From Fagopyrum homotropicum (lineage: Eukaryota > Streptophyta > Magnoliopsida > Caryophyllales > Polygonaceae): a stretch of DNA of 64,000 nucleotides. Under the pieces are notes generated by a model. It was not told the origin of the DNA. It did no database searches and saw nothing but the letters and a program-made list of their open reading frames with translations. This document shows, one piece after another, positions 9,717 to 21,428 of the stretch; position 1 is the first letter of the stretch; each line of letters starts with the position of its first letter. The stretch is from NCBI GenBank assembly GCA_033239125.1, contig BSWB01000002.1, positions 83,820,560 through 83,884,559 on the forward strand, in the 5' to 3' direction. Position numbers and translations under genes: made by a program.

Positions 9717-11739
9717 GTTCAGCTCCATGGATTGATGAAAGTCAACAATAGTAGCGAAGAAAGATCTTTAGTTATGTCATCGTGTTTATGTAGCAAGAAA
9801 CTTGTTAATTGTGAACTTGTGTTTATGTTCAAAAATGAACTTATTGTGTTTATGTTCAGTGTTTATGTAGCAAGAAACTTATTGTGTTTGTGTTTATGTT
9901 CAGATCTCGGTTTTGGTTTTCTTAATTATTTCCCTACAAGATTACATCATTTTTATCTTTTTTATACTTGTTTCTTGTTGCTTGGCACAGGGAGGTATGT
10001 CACCTATTAATTTGGGGATTGAAATCGATGAACAACAAGCTGATGTACACTATTCTAAAGTTCTGACAGCTAAAAATGTGTAATTTGTTTTCTTAATTAT
10101 TTACAACAAGCTGATGTACACTATTTATTGGTGGTGATTGAAACCGATGCATTTTAATTCTCAGTTTTTGGTTTTCTTAATTATTTTCCTACAACATAAA
10201 TTAATCTTCTTATTTTTACCTGCTTTCTTTTCTCCATTTTTTTGGATTGTTATATCTTCCTTTTTCCAGTTCACAGTTGTATGACTTGTATCCGAGGATG
10301 ACCATGATGTATATTTTAGAATATATTATTGCAATGAGTTTAACTTGAAATTTATGTGATGTATATCTTATTCAGCCAACTTCTCCTCCTGCAAATGAAA
10401 ATATTATGGAGCTTTTGACAATGATAGACACCTGTCGGAGAGCATCTGCAAAGAACATCACTACTGTGATTCCATACTTCGGTTATGCTAGAGCAGATTG
10501 AAAGGCATGTCAACTTCCTTTATACCTGGCTAAGATACTAATATCTAGCTGTAAATGAATATGTGCTTGTCTTATTGACATTGGTTTGGCTTAATTGTTA
10601 CTTGATGCGTTTTATCAATTTCCTTTGTAGTAGTTGTGTACCCGTTTTTTTCCTGTAGTGTAAGCTAGGTTGTTTAAAGGCTCCTATCTTTCGTTTCAGA
10701 AGTGAATTCATCATGTTTTCAGGTTTTGAAAGCACATACTGCTACTAAAGCAAAAGGCTATTTTGATGGTGAGGCCTAATATATAAAGAACCTTTAGCCT
10801 TGGTGTATCCATTAAGAACCAGTTGTAAATCCCCCCTTCTGTTACCTTAGCTTTGGTGTTATTTTGTAAACATCTTGGAAGGAATTAAAACTTGTTCTGA
10901 AGTTCTAGTTATCAACCCTTTTGAGCTTTTGGTGAAGCACTCATTTTGTAAACAGCTGTAAGGCTATTGTCATGGGAGGTATGTCACCTATTAATTTTGT
11001 AAACAGCTTTAGAAACCATACTCTTTCGAGCTTTTGCTGAAGCACTCATTAGTATATTGAATGTGTAATTAGCATAACAAAAGTTACTTTCTGAAACCAT
11101 GATATTGTTCTTCTCACCAACCTTTGACTTCTCTGTTGTCTTCTCTTATCATCATTCAATCCACGAAGAATGAGCAACACGACAGCTTTATGTGAACCAA
11201 TGTTGTCATTAGCTTTTTGTCAATGCAAATTCGAATTCAATTTATAGAAAGATATACTAAATTCAATTAGCTGTCAATTTCTCTGATCTTACAAAGCAAA
11301 TCCATTGTTATCAATGTTCCTAATCTTACAGGAAAGAGAGACTAAATTTATCATTAGTTGTCACTTAGCTTTTTGTCTTCATTTTTATGTGAACCATTGT
11401 TATCATTAGCTGTCAATTTATAGAAAGAGATACTAAATTTCCATGATCTTACAATGCAAAGTCAATCCAGGGACTTGACAATCTGCAGGCAAGAAGAATT
11501 CAAGCACATAGTTTCTAAATTTCCCTGATCTTAGAATGACAGCTTCTAAAATATCCTGTCAAAACAAAGACATATATAACTTGACTTGGTGAAATCTATT
11601 CATTGTAGTACAAAAACCAACAGCTTACATAGACAATGTGCAGCCCGAGTATGCCATGACAGCTTACATAAAATAACAGCTTACATAGAAATAATAGCTT
11701 ACATAGACAGCTTGAATGGACCAACATCAAGTACCCTAG
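9717..11739. other. AT-rich noncoding region with diverged short duplications
   Basis: No gene is supported. Short dispersed duplications are visible: GGAGGTATGTCACCTATTAAT at about 9991 and 10976; GAGCTTTTG(G/C)TGAAGCACTCATT at about 10922 and 11028; and a roughly 170-bp imperfect pair (TCATTAGC...CAATTTATAGAAAGA) at about 11208 and 11412. These suggest an old transposon or UTR sequence that duplicated locally. Confidence 0.5.
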
Positions 11740-12111
11740 TCACATTTTTAGCACGGTCACTACAATAATAAAGTACAACAAAATTGCTATTTTTACGACG
11801 CCTTGAACATATGTCGTTAAATCCTTGATATCATTCCTCAAATCTTGCAAACTCACAACATTTGCCAAACTTGCGTCTCTTTCATAGCTACTTCTTGTCC
11901 CATGTTCCTCTTGCTCATTCACCATCAAGTTCGATTCATTTACAAATCGAAAAAAGCCGCAATCATCACATTTTACATACATCTTACCCGGGTTCATTTT
12001 TGAGTGCGAGATCCGAACAACAAGTCTTTTTCGTGGTCGACAGTTTATACAATATTGATCAGTCATTCTTAGATGTGTTGGTGAACTCCCCGACTCATGA
12101 CGCGAATCCAT
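11740..12111 (-). CDS. Small GRF-type zinc-finger protein with C-terminal membrane segment
   Basis: The frame opens upstream (Met at 12144), but MDSRHESGS at 12111 is a more typical start, giving 123 codons. The GRF zinc-finger signature is C-x2-C-R-P-R-K-R (about residues 20-28), NPGKMYVKC and CGFFRFV, with two Cys pairs and the FF-aromatic core. A polar helix (SLQDLRNDIKDL) and a hydrophobic stretch (IAILLYFIIVVTVL) near the C-terminus follow. The layout GRF, helix, membrane segment resembles the plant family named after Arabidopsis At4g04775, which is numerous and often lies near transposons. GRF domains bind nucleic acid in other proteins; the role here is unknown. Whether the frame is expressed or a relic is uncertain. 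Confidence 0.55.
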   Translation of the reverse strand: MDSRHESGSSPTHLRMTDQYCINCRPRKRLVVRISHSKMNPGKMYVKCDDCGFFRFVNESNLMVNEQEEHGTRSSYERDASLANVVSLQDLRNDIKDLTTYVQGVVKIAILLYFIIVVTVLKM

Positions 12112-12144
12112 GAAAAGTGTACTGCATTCACAACATAAATTCAC

Positions 12145-13029
12145 AATTATATGTAAAATTCACAATTACAACTCAGCAATAAGACTATGCAAAAACAGCC
12201 ACTGAAACTCAAGGATGCCTAACTCAGAAAATACTAACAGCTTCTTATATTCAAGATCCAGAAAATCCATCTCCACCAAACTGTTGGTAATTTTTAAATA
12301 GGTAATTTCACAATATATCAGCAGCTCTTCAAGAATCATAATGCAATTGCAAAATCCATAAACACTGAACATAATTATAACAGAATCGTAACTCCAACAG
12401 AGATATGTGAGCAATCATTCTGCATGGTTCATGTGAAAATGAGAAGCACAATTAGAGATTTAGGGATTAGGGTTTTACTGTGAATTGTTGAAGTTACGGT
12501 TAGGATTCTTCCTCTTCTGGTTGTTGACCGCCGAGGTTGTAGCCACCTTGTAGCAATTGCTCTCGGAAGCTTTCCTCCTCTGTTTATAGCAGCGTCGAGA
12601 TGTATGCTTCTTCTCTGTCTGTGTAGGAACGGTCGAAGACACGAAGAGAGGTAATTCCTTCTTTATGCTTTTCCTTTTCCTATTTTTTTTAAATAAAAAA
12701 ACGAACGTTAGTTTGGATGGATTATAAGCAAAGAGGGTACAGAACGGAACTGTAAAAATCTTAGGGGTACCAACCGGAAACCAAAAAAAGTTTGGGCACC
12801 ATCCGGAAAAGCCGAAACCTAGAGGGCACCATCAACTCATCATTTCTTCTTTTCTTTTCTTTTTTAATTAATTAAGTTAAAATTATATTTTTAAACTTAA
12901 TTAATTTATCAAACTCGTTAACAAAGAAGAAAACTTTAGGCTTTCCTCCAAACCGCATTTTCTTAATTTAAAATTTTTTATGATAATTTACCTCCAAACA
13001 AGGTTGTCAAATAACTATTAACCACAAAT
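12145..13029. other. Noncoding flank upstream of the GRF ORF
   Basis: Upstream (minus sense) of the GRF frame there is a GC-richer stretch (12490-12660) with a TATAAAC-like motif on the minus strand's transcript path, then very AT-rich DNA to 13029. It could hold the promoter or 5' leader of the GRF frame. No conserved gene is seen. Confidence 0.4.
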
Positions 13030-13531
13030 TAAAGCAATCAAAGATGATATAAAGTCAGATAAAGGGAATGCGGATTCTAGGGATTAAAGCATCTAGTTAT
13101 GGTTCTTACTCAAGATCTCAAAAGATAATGTTGACAAAGTTGAGGTTTGCAAAGGGAAGGTGTTTCTAAAGTGGGAATAGTTCACCGGGTAAGTCTCACT
13201 ACTCACTATCCCAACCCAAAGCTCCTATCACCGGGTAAGTCTCAAGGTACTAAGGAAAAGAACTACAATCTTAAACCAACACACCACCCAAGGGAATAGA
13301 ATCAACCTTTACCGGGTAAGTCTCAGGCTAACTCACAAAGATGGGATGAAGGCATACTCAAACCCCAATAAAGGATAAACCTTTATTACCTACACTCATG
13401 ATCTTGGGTAAATAAACAAAGGAATCACCGGGTAAGTTTCATCCTAGGCTTGCATTGAACTAGGAAAGGTGTAACAAGGATAGGATTTGGCAAACTTAAA
13501 CTCTTAACTCAGATAAGGTTCAGGAAAGGTT

Positions 13532-13587
13532 CACCTCGGTCAGTTATATTCCATCCCGGCCGAGATGTTCAATGACTGACCGAGGTG
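13532..13587 (-). promoter_or_regulatory. Symmetric three-part palindrome in LTR I
   Basis: CACCTCGGTCAGT (13532-13544) and ACTGACCGAGGTG (13575-13587) are perfect 13-bp inverted repeats. They are centred exactly on CATCCCGGCCGAGATG (13552-13567), itself a palindrome except for one pair. The position, about 505 bp downstream of the TATA box, matches 7921-7978 in LTR A, but the sequence is different. Confidence 0.65.
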
Positions 13588-14063
13588 TTCTACGGTTAAG
13601 GTAAAGACTCGAGCTTTCAGGGTCCTGCTGGGATTAAGATCATTCTATCATCGTCTTTCCCACAACTTTCAGTCAATCACCCTAGAATCGCATAAAGAAC
13701 TTAGCCAACAATCATTATGATAACAATAATCAAATTTATAAGAAAGGAATCAGTATTCAAACAAGAAAACCTTAACACAAAGGTCTCAATAACTGAATGA
13801 ATCAAACAATAAATCAGCGTTCCTCAAGTCACAATCAGAAAAGACAACAAACCAAAAGCAATCTAAGAAAGTCTTACAAACTCCTTCAAAAGCCAACTCC
13901 AACTATGATTCCTTCCTTCCTTGAACTTCAACCTTCAAATTTCCTTCAACTCTTCCTTCAAACTTCCTTCAAAACTCCAGAAAATTCCATGATGCTCCAA
14001 GCATACGATGATCCGAAGATAATGGGTGATCCGTAGATCGCTGAATTGTAGAAAATTCAACCC

Positions 14064-14326
14064 TTTATATAGGAGAATTATCTTCCAAAGATAAAAAATC
14101 TTAAAAAGATAATTTCCTAGAAAATATATTCATATCTCTCAAAATAAATCAACCAAATATAATATCTTCCTTCCAGAAATCCAACCAAAAATATATGATA
14201 TTCTTCTTCCAAAAATAGAAGATCTCAGCAAAAAATAAAGATCTCGCCGGCGACAGGGTGTTCGCCTCGATCGGGACGCTCCTCAAGATCACCTCGGTCG
14301 AGGTGGTATTGTAGCTAACCGAGGTG
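14064..14326 (-). promoter_or_regulatory. LTR I promoter module: variant palindrome plus TATA box
   Basis: CACCTCG-GT-CGAGGTG at 14290-14305 and a half-site CCGAGGTG at 14319-14326 lie upstream, in minus sense, of TATATAAA (plus 14064-14071). The order matches the A, B and C promoters with another core sequence. Confidence 0.5.
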
Positions 14327-14790
14327 AATCTCAGCTGAATGTGAATCATCTCGAATCTGGTCCAAAATCAATCTTCTAAATCATTTCCATGCTTTCCGAG
14401 ATCTTCTCTAAGCTCCAGAATGTAGCTCCAATGACTTCTTAGCTTCCTTAGCTCCTTAATAGTCCAAAACGTGTCATTTTCCCTACAATTATAACGAAAC
14501 TAGGTGTAGACCTCGATTCCCACAAAGGTAGACAAAACAACAATAAAATCAAAGAATATACCTCCATTCATGCAGATTTATGAAGATAAAACGTCTAAAC
14601 TAATCCCAAAATATAGACTATAATACATGCTATCACTACATAAACTCAATTTACCCTCCCATTATGACACACATCATTTAATGTGCACTCAATATATAGG
14701 ACACAAATTAAGCACAAAAATGTTTCCAACTTACATTGATTTAACATTATAAGCTATTAAGTGATAGGAAGCTCCCCTATTTGCCGCCCG

Positions 14791-15594
14791 TCACAAAAGA
14801 AAAGAGCATGTTTGCGTCGGAACAAACTTTGTTGTGGTAAAGTATATCGATTGACCGAGCATTGAAAAACGCACTCTCCACTTACAATCTTCAGTTACAC
14901 ATCTGGTTGTCACGGCCTTCCTTTTCGACTTTACAATCTTGTATTGTGAACATTTAGATATTGAATGTAAACACAATGCATTCTTCACTTCAGTCTTGGA
15001 ATGATATATCTTTCCAACATGGAGATGCAAATCGTTCCCTGATGATACACAACCATTTATATGTGAAACTATTGCAAGCACATTATTGCTTGGATCTTCT
15101 ACAGACTCACTTCCAATCATACTTGAACCTGTTGTACATAACTCAAGTTGCAAATATCCTACATCATTTTGTACCTCACCTTGCAAAATATGTTTTGTAT
15201 CTTGTGTTCCACCGTTCATAGCATCTTCTTGGTTGTGTAGTTCGATTAACATCCCTCCACTACTCTTCTACAATTCTATTTTGTTGACACATAAAGGAAC
15301 ACTCCAACTAAATTGCGGCAGACCATTTATGTGCACAAAAGTATCTAAATCATCCTTTGTGTTAACATCATATGGTTTGAGCCCCGCGTTGAAAGGATTG
15401 TTGTAAGATAAGCGTAAATCAAACTCTATTAGACATATTCCAAAGAGTGAAGTAATCTTGTCCCTCAACACATCAAATGTGCATTCAACTGATAGCAATA
15501 ATGGCTTACCTGACCCTATTTCAATGTAGTTCCACGCACCGTTTCCCAATTTCCATCGCCCGCCATAATAAATTGTGACGAACACCACCCCCAT
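14791..15594 (-). pseudogene. MULE transposase N-terminus with PB1-like domain
   Basis: From Met at 15594 (MGVVFVTIYYGGRW) the first part resembles the ubiquitin/PB1-like N-terminal domain of many plant MULE proteins (CTFDVLRDKI, LSYNNPF). After an in-frame TAG at 15268-15270 the same frame continues into the MuDR DNA-binding domain: LHVGKIYHSKTEVKNAL, then TRCVTEDCKWRVR with its C-x4-C-x-W core. The frame ends after FVPTQTCSFLL at 14791, where conserved families go on to the catalytic domain. An internal stop and the missing DDE part make it a relic. The 2.8-kb solo LTR at 15691 sits just upstream of the start, and LTR I lies just beyond the truncated end. Confidence 0.75.
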
Positions 15595-15690
15595 GATTCC
15601 TACAAATATGTTACATACAATATAACTAGGTAGGCAAACAACAAAATGTTGTACGTACATAATATTGTACAATTTTTTTTACGACAATAC

Positions 15691-18496
15691 TGCAACACCC
15701 CAAATTTTACAACTTGGGGAGTTACTGGTTAGAACCGCACAGTGGGTCCCGACCTTAGTTTGACAACAACTTAACAAGATCTTAAAACAAGGCACAGATA
15801 AGGAAAAACCGGAAATCATAAATTAAGTCTTAACAATGTATGAATGTGACCAGAACAACCAACAGCCGGAAAACATAAGATAACAAAGAACGAATAGAAA
15901 GAAAAGAACCAAGGTCTAACTAGAAATCCCACAAATAAAGAAACTGCATCACATCCTAAAAGTACGACACCCCGGCTGACCACTACCATCCGGATCACTC
16001 GGCATCTACTCTAACCTGCGGTATGTCTACACAACATAACAACTGTTAGCTAACTATCCAAATATAAGTAGAATAATAACAGCACAAACACACGCAGAAT
16101 AATATAAACAATCATCATGCTGGCACACAACCGTTTATTATCTATTACTTAGGTGATTCATCTTATTCAATTTTACAGTTGTGGCACGAGAACTCTTAAC
16201 AGTTCTCGCCTCCGTTCCTTATCCAACTGGGTGTAGGTCTAGCTGACCTCCGCCGGTAGCATCACTACAAACCGAGTATGGACTAGTTCCTAAAGAAAAC
16301 CCCAGTGCCCTCAAGCTAACTGAGCAGAATGCCACCGCCCGTTACTCTTAGGCCAAATATAGGTCGGTAAATATTTATCACAACCTATAACTCTAAACAT
16401 CTCAATCACACACCACTATCATTATTCATGCTCATATTCAGAAGTCAACTAAGTAAGCCCAAAGGACTTACCTGTTATAAATCTCGATTCTCTGTAAACC
16501 AAACTCGCTCTGTAAACTGTAGCAACTCAGTTGCCTGCCAAAGGAGATAAGTGCATTAGCACACTCCAACGTAATTAGAAGTCTAAGACTTCTAAGATAG
16601 AAGATCGTAATAGGACATAACTAATTACAACACTAATTTATGGAAAAATGACCATTTTACCCTTAGTCCCGAAACTTCCAAATTGTCCGAAATTCATGTC
16701 TAAACTCCTATTTGAGACCCTACAGTCCTATTCTAACTCCTAAAGTTTAGTTTGGTTACAAACTGGCACTTTTCCTATTTTCCTATTTTCCGAAAGATCG
16801 TAAAGGTCCAACTTCGGTTTCAAATATAAAATTTGTAGAAGCTTATAAAAATTCCGAAATAATTCTCTAGATCATCTATGATGTTCCATCTACCCTTAGG
16901 GGCAAGAATTTCTCAAAACTGTTCATCCATCATTTTTATAAAAATTCTCAAAGTTGGCTACTACACTTACAATTTCTATACTTAACCAAAAATTCAAAGT
17001 TTACAAAAACTGCTTAACTACCCAACTTTGGAAGCTTATAACTTCTAATCCGACCGTTCATTTCTTCTCAAATTTTAATATACTAAACTACATATATCCA
17101 CCTATTACCTATTAAAATTTTAACGGTGGATCTTCAACCTAACTCTCTAACATTGATCTACAACAGTACCCATTTCTAACTTACAAACTGAGATTAAACA
17201 AGGGCATTTCACTCTTATTTCTATTGCTCATTTTTTTTACAGCAGTCCAACCTTCCTATAGGTCTCTAGTTCGACTCTCATCGAACACATTAATCTATAT
17301 ATTCCAGTTTCACATTCTAGATTCTAATTCCATGGAGGTCACAATGTACATACACATAAGTTGCACCTATGTCATAAACAGGAGCAATAGGAGTGGATTT
17401 CTTACCGGACTGGGATTAGGCTTGGCTCGGTTTCACTGCTGTCCCAAGGGAGCCTCTAGTTTGTCTCGCTGCTACATGAGTGGGGAATCAGTCCGGCACA
17501 AAGAAGGAAGGTGTGAGAGTGCAGATAGATGGGGAAACAGTAGAAGAAGAAGGGAAAGAGTTTCACCCGTCAAAAGTAAGGTCATTGTCTATCTACAGAA
17601 GGAATCCGATTGAAGGTGCTGTGCTTTCTACTCGGAAGAGCCTGGCTGCGCTGAAAAGCTTCGGATTAGAAATGCAGAACCACGTAGCACAGATTAGCAG
17701 AAAAAGGAGGTTAATATCTACCAGTTCCGTGTACCTGCTGTGCAGAAGGGAGGAAGGGGTAGGGTGCACCGCTACGGCTCCCAGGGTCAGCGTCGGCCTC
17801 TGCGTCGTTGGAGGGCTGAACGTGTGCAAAAGGCTGGTGTGGTTCGCGTGAAGAAATGACTCACTGGTAGGAGGCGGAGGTTCTTTGACTCGATACAGAA
17901 ATGGAGGGATGGTGTAGCTTGCGTGAATCTGGACAGATTACAAGCGGCTGCAAATGGAAGGAGATCACGCAAATCTCGGCTGTTACATTCCTTTGTAACG
18001 TTCAGCAATTGAACGTGGTATTGCAGGTGGGCTAGCGTGCTCCTGGGCTGCGCGCTAGGCTGAGAAGTTGTGCCTGCTGCTGGGCTGTTGGAAGCTGGGC
18101 GCGTTGGGCTGCTGGAAGCTGCTGCTGGGCTGGGCGCTGGCTGAAGAAGGTAAGGCAGCAGCACACGTTGCTGGGTTGGGCTGGCGCAAGGGAGCAACGC
18201 TCGGTGTTAGCTGCAGTCCGGAAACGAGATCCCGACTAACGAATGCACGGAATAGACGGATACGGATCATGTTATAGTTTAGGATTGGTTATAAGAATCC
18301 TATCATTTTATGTGAAGGGAAGCTACATAAAATGATAAATTTTTGAAACAAGGATCCTATCATTTTATGTGAAGGGAAGCTACATAAAATGATGAATTTT
18401 GAAACAATGTGTCTAACTAAGTAGACGGATATGGATCAACTGATCGAAATCCGATTTGTTACGGAAATAAACGGAATAAAAATTCCGGATATTACA
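15691..18496 (-). repeat. Solo LTR of a chromovirus-type element, TSD AATAC
   Basis: Plus-strand ends are TGCAACACCCC and ...GGATATTACA; in minus sense it starts TGTAATATCCGGAATTT, like the LTR of chromovirus D (TGTAACATCCGG). The 5 bp before it (15686-15690) and after it (18497-18501) are both AATAC, so it is an intact solo LTR of 2806 bp. It shares an ACCGCCCGTTA block (about 16330) with LTRs D, E and the one in Athila B. The GC-rich part 17400-18250 is open in several frames but shows no recognisable protein. Confidence 0.88.
18302..18393. repeat. Tandem pair of perfect 12-bp-stem hairpins
   Basis: ATCATTTTATGT and ACATAAAATGAT pair around the 11-nt loop GAAGGGAAGCT at 18302-18336. The unit is repeated 57 bp later at 18359-18393 with identical stem and loop. 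It lies close to the 5' end (minus sense) of the solo LTR. Confidence 0.85.
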
Positions 18497-19869
18497 AATA
18501 CATAACACTAATCAAACCTCCATAACAACAATGCTTTACATAATCTAACCATACATTACATAACACATCTACCAAAAAAACACATAATCAACTGACATAA
18601 CAATAATGTACATAATGTTTCCAACCAATTTTTATAATATGTACATAACGTAACAATGTGTTACATAATCTGCTTATCAACAAGTACATAAAATTATTGT
18701 AATCCCAATAAAATTTTTGGACATAACTGTTTCATACCCGACTCCACTGTACATAATATTAACATCAACTACATATTCTAATTTGTTGCCTACATAAATT
18801 TGTACATTAATGTTCGTACGTTAAAACATAATTAACATGGCGTACATAAAACTAAAAATACTACATAATTTTCATAGCCTACATAATTTTGACATGATAC
18901 ATAAGTTTCACAGACAACACACATCGGTTTACAACGACGATGGCACTCAATTACAGTTCCGAATCCACGCATGATAAAAAAAGGTGCAAAAGGATGAACG
19001 ATAACTGAATCGTGATACATAATATGAAAAAAAAACTTACCTTACAAATCTGGGCGCAAAAAAATGAAATCAATGAATTTGACGTCAAATTGAAGCAGAT
19101 TGCAGAAACTTATCCTCAACTATAATGAACTTTTCGTCGAAATGCCCAGTAACCAATCCTCAACTCGAATGATCTCTTCATCGATACCGATCCTCAACGA
19201 TGTCTGTATAATCATAAACTGAATTGCCTACCAACCGCACAAATTCAATGATTTTGGATGATGATGATCGATTCTCTATGAAAAATGGTGGTTATTCCCC
19301 TCAAATCTTTCACGATCGTGATAATGGAATCACGTTGACAGAAATTTTCTAGAGAAATTGTCTTCTTAATTGTAGGTAACAAATATCCTTTTCCTTATTT
19401 AATTACAAAACAACCAAATTAATTATGAGAGAGGATCTAATTAATTTTGGAAGGATATTCAATTATTGGATAATTTATCTTTTCTGAAAAATTGATAGGG
19501 GCCTATTCTATACTAATTGATACATAACCGTCTAATCATTCTACATTGATACAATAACTAGCTACTTACCTCTTTTACTCAAAAAATTTAGATATTGCTT
19601 TTGTAAAAAATTTAGATATTTCTTTGGTATAATTTTATGAAAGATTTTGGCCTACTAGGCCTTTTTTAGTTTTGTGTTTAGTAAATGTACACCATAATTT
19701 TTTACCACTCTCATGTAATGATAGGTAAAAATAATTAACCCCTTTATTTAAAAAAAAGAATAATTGATGTTTGTTATTTGTTATATAATTATAAATTTTA
19801 ATTTTTAATTACTGAATTTGTTTTTTATTTTTTTCTTTTATTTATTTTTTGCCTTTTTATTATTTTCTT
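18497..19869. other. AT-rich noncoding region dense in ACATAA
   Basis: From 18497 to about 19030 the words ACATAA and TACATAA recur very often, on the same strand and without fixed period. This is the sequence interrupted by the solo LTR, so it is probably the old 5' flank of the MULE piece. From 19380 on the DNA is plain AT-rich. No gene is seen. Confidence 0.5.
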
Positions 19870-20250
19870 TTTTATTTCTCAAACCACAAAGTTTTCATAC
19901 CAGAAATTTTTCATTCCATACTTTTTTCATACCAGAATTTCTCATACTAGAAGTTCATACTAATATTTTTTCATACCAGAATTTTTTTATACCAAAAGTT
20001 TTTTTTTTTGTTTTTTTGGTCCTTTTTTACTTTTTATAATTTTCTGGTATGAAATTCATACCAAAAACTCATACCAGGATATTCTTTTCTCTTCTTTTTG
20101 TTTTTTCCTTTTATAATTTACATATCAGAATTAACATACCGGAATTAACATAGAATTTTACATACCGGAATTTTTATTTCATACCAAATTTTCATAAGTT
20201 CATCTCAGATTTCCAACACTTATCTCATAACAAAATTCATATACCAGAAA
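19870..20250. repeat. Degenerate tandem array of TTTTTCATACCAGAA
   Basis: About fifteen diverged copies of a 12-18-bp unit with core CATACCAGAA or CATACYRGAA run through this stretch, some inverted (TTCTGGTATGAAATTC near 20041). It is low-complexity and noncoding. Confidence 0.7.
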
Positions 20251-20330
20251 ATTGTAATTATGTGAAAAGAGGGGGCTACGAATGTATGGCAGTGATAGGT
20301 AGTTGATAAACAGTATTACTCATGTCAAAA

Positions 20331-20362
20331 CTAGCAACGCAACAACATCTAGATCTAGATGT
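20331..20362 (+). repeat. Left arm of inverted repeat flanking the pectate lyase fragment
   Basis: GCAACGCAACAACATCTAGATCTAGATG ends in an 18-bp perfect palindrome (20345-20362). The inverted copy is at 21808-21841; see there. Confidence 0.65.
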
Positions 20363-20556
20363 AAGATAGCATACATTTTCCAGTGAGTGTAGTCATTGTT
20401 TACAACATGGAAGTAACCATGTCTACATCTGCAATGCGGAACAAGACCGCCTTTATAAGTTTATAACCTAGTTTAGGATTGACGAGATCATTAGAAAATC
20501 GACAAGGGGGTATTTACCTTTGCATTCTCTGGATAAGACCCTCACCAAAATGGTTA

Positions 20557-21198
20557 GAGCATCTTCATCCCACACACTCAAAGTTTCTTCCCTAAATAAT
20601 TTTTAAAAAATAAAAATTAATGTCAGAAGATGGTGTGGGAATAGAGACAATAAGTGGAGAGAAGGTTCTTCTTCAAGAGATGAAATCTACCAATTTCCTG
20701 CACAAAATACAGAAATCAAAGTGAATTTTTATTTATTTTTTAATATTTTTCTCTTATTTTAATTGTTAGTTTTTTTGTTATTTTTTTTATATTTTAAGTT
20801 TTGCTATAAAATAGGAAAGTAGATGAGTTATTTAAAACTTTAATTTAAATATTAGACATAAAGTTGTAAGGTTTAAAATATATAGTAAAAATAATGAAAT
20901 TAAAAATAAAAATTTTATGTTTAGTTAGAAAATATTTTTATCTATCTATAGCATTAATATTGATTATATTTTAATTATATTTTAATAAATCTTTTTTAAA
21001 ATATTAATACTTTAAGTAGGGTGTAAGTTAATTTTCAATAAAACTTGTCTTTTAATCTACATTGTTAATTAAAAATGATAATATATAAATAAATAATAAT
21101 AACATTAGTTATATCAATTGATAATAATAATAATTATAATAGTAATTATTATAATAATTATTATTATTATAATAATAGTAACAATAATAATAATAATA

Positions 21199-21253
<55 letters not shown>

Positions 21254-21428
21254 TACATACACATAAATAAAAGAATGTAGGCTACATAAAATAAGTAGGG
21301 TATAAGTTAAGAAACTATCATGCAAATATGGGATGGAGAATTGAGTTTCTTTAGATGAGGTGGAAGAGAGATAAAATTGTAAAAATATAGTAAGAAACTC
21401 AAAAATAGTTTCTGGGATGAAGATGCTC
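20557..21428. mobile_element. MITE inside the pectate lyase fragment, TSD TTA
   Basis: The ends are GAGCATCTTCATCCCA and TGGGATGAAGATGCTC, a perfect 16-bp terminal inverted repeat, with TTA at 20554-20556 and 21429-21431. Removing the element and one TTA restores the reading QVIIAYNHFGE across the site, which confirms both borders. The 872-bp body is AT-rich, noncoding and contains a long (TAA)n tract at about 21118-21251. The TTA duplication fits the PIF/Harbinger group. Confidence 0.92.
21118..21251. repeat. (TAA)n microsatellite
   Basis: An imperfect ATT/TAA trinucleotide tract of about 130 bp inside the MITE. Long Leu runs in the minus frame are a by-product of it. Confidence 0.9.

Larger units (their letters stand above)
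13030..14635 (-). repeat. Truncated Athila-type LTR I (minus)
   Basis: Read on the minus strand it starts TGATAGCATG at 14635, like LTR B (TGATAGCATG). It has a TATATAAA box (plus 14064-14071), then four GAGACTTACCCGGT motifs as in LTR A, and a CCCTAGAATCC match. It stops near 13030, about 350 bp short of the end seen in A. No internal element sequence adjoins either side, so it is a truncated solo LTR. Its palindromes use a different core (CACCTCGG...CCGAGGTG) from A, B and C. Confidence 0.75.

Noticed and set aside
14779..14796. Word TTGCCGCCCGTCAC resembling the end of small-subunit rRNA
   Set aside because: No further rRNA similarity on either side; similar ACCGCCCGTTA words recur inside the chromovirus LTRs by common descent.
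17224..18277. Several overlapping frames of 60-136 codons in the solo LTR
   Set aside because: Open frames on both strands reflect GC-rich composition; no family is recognisable and the segment lies in an LTR.
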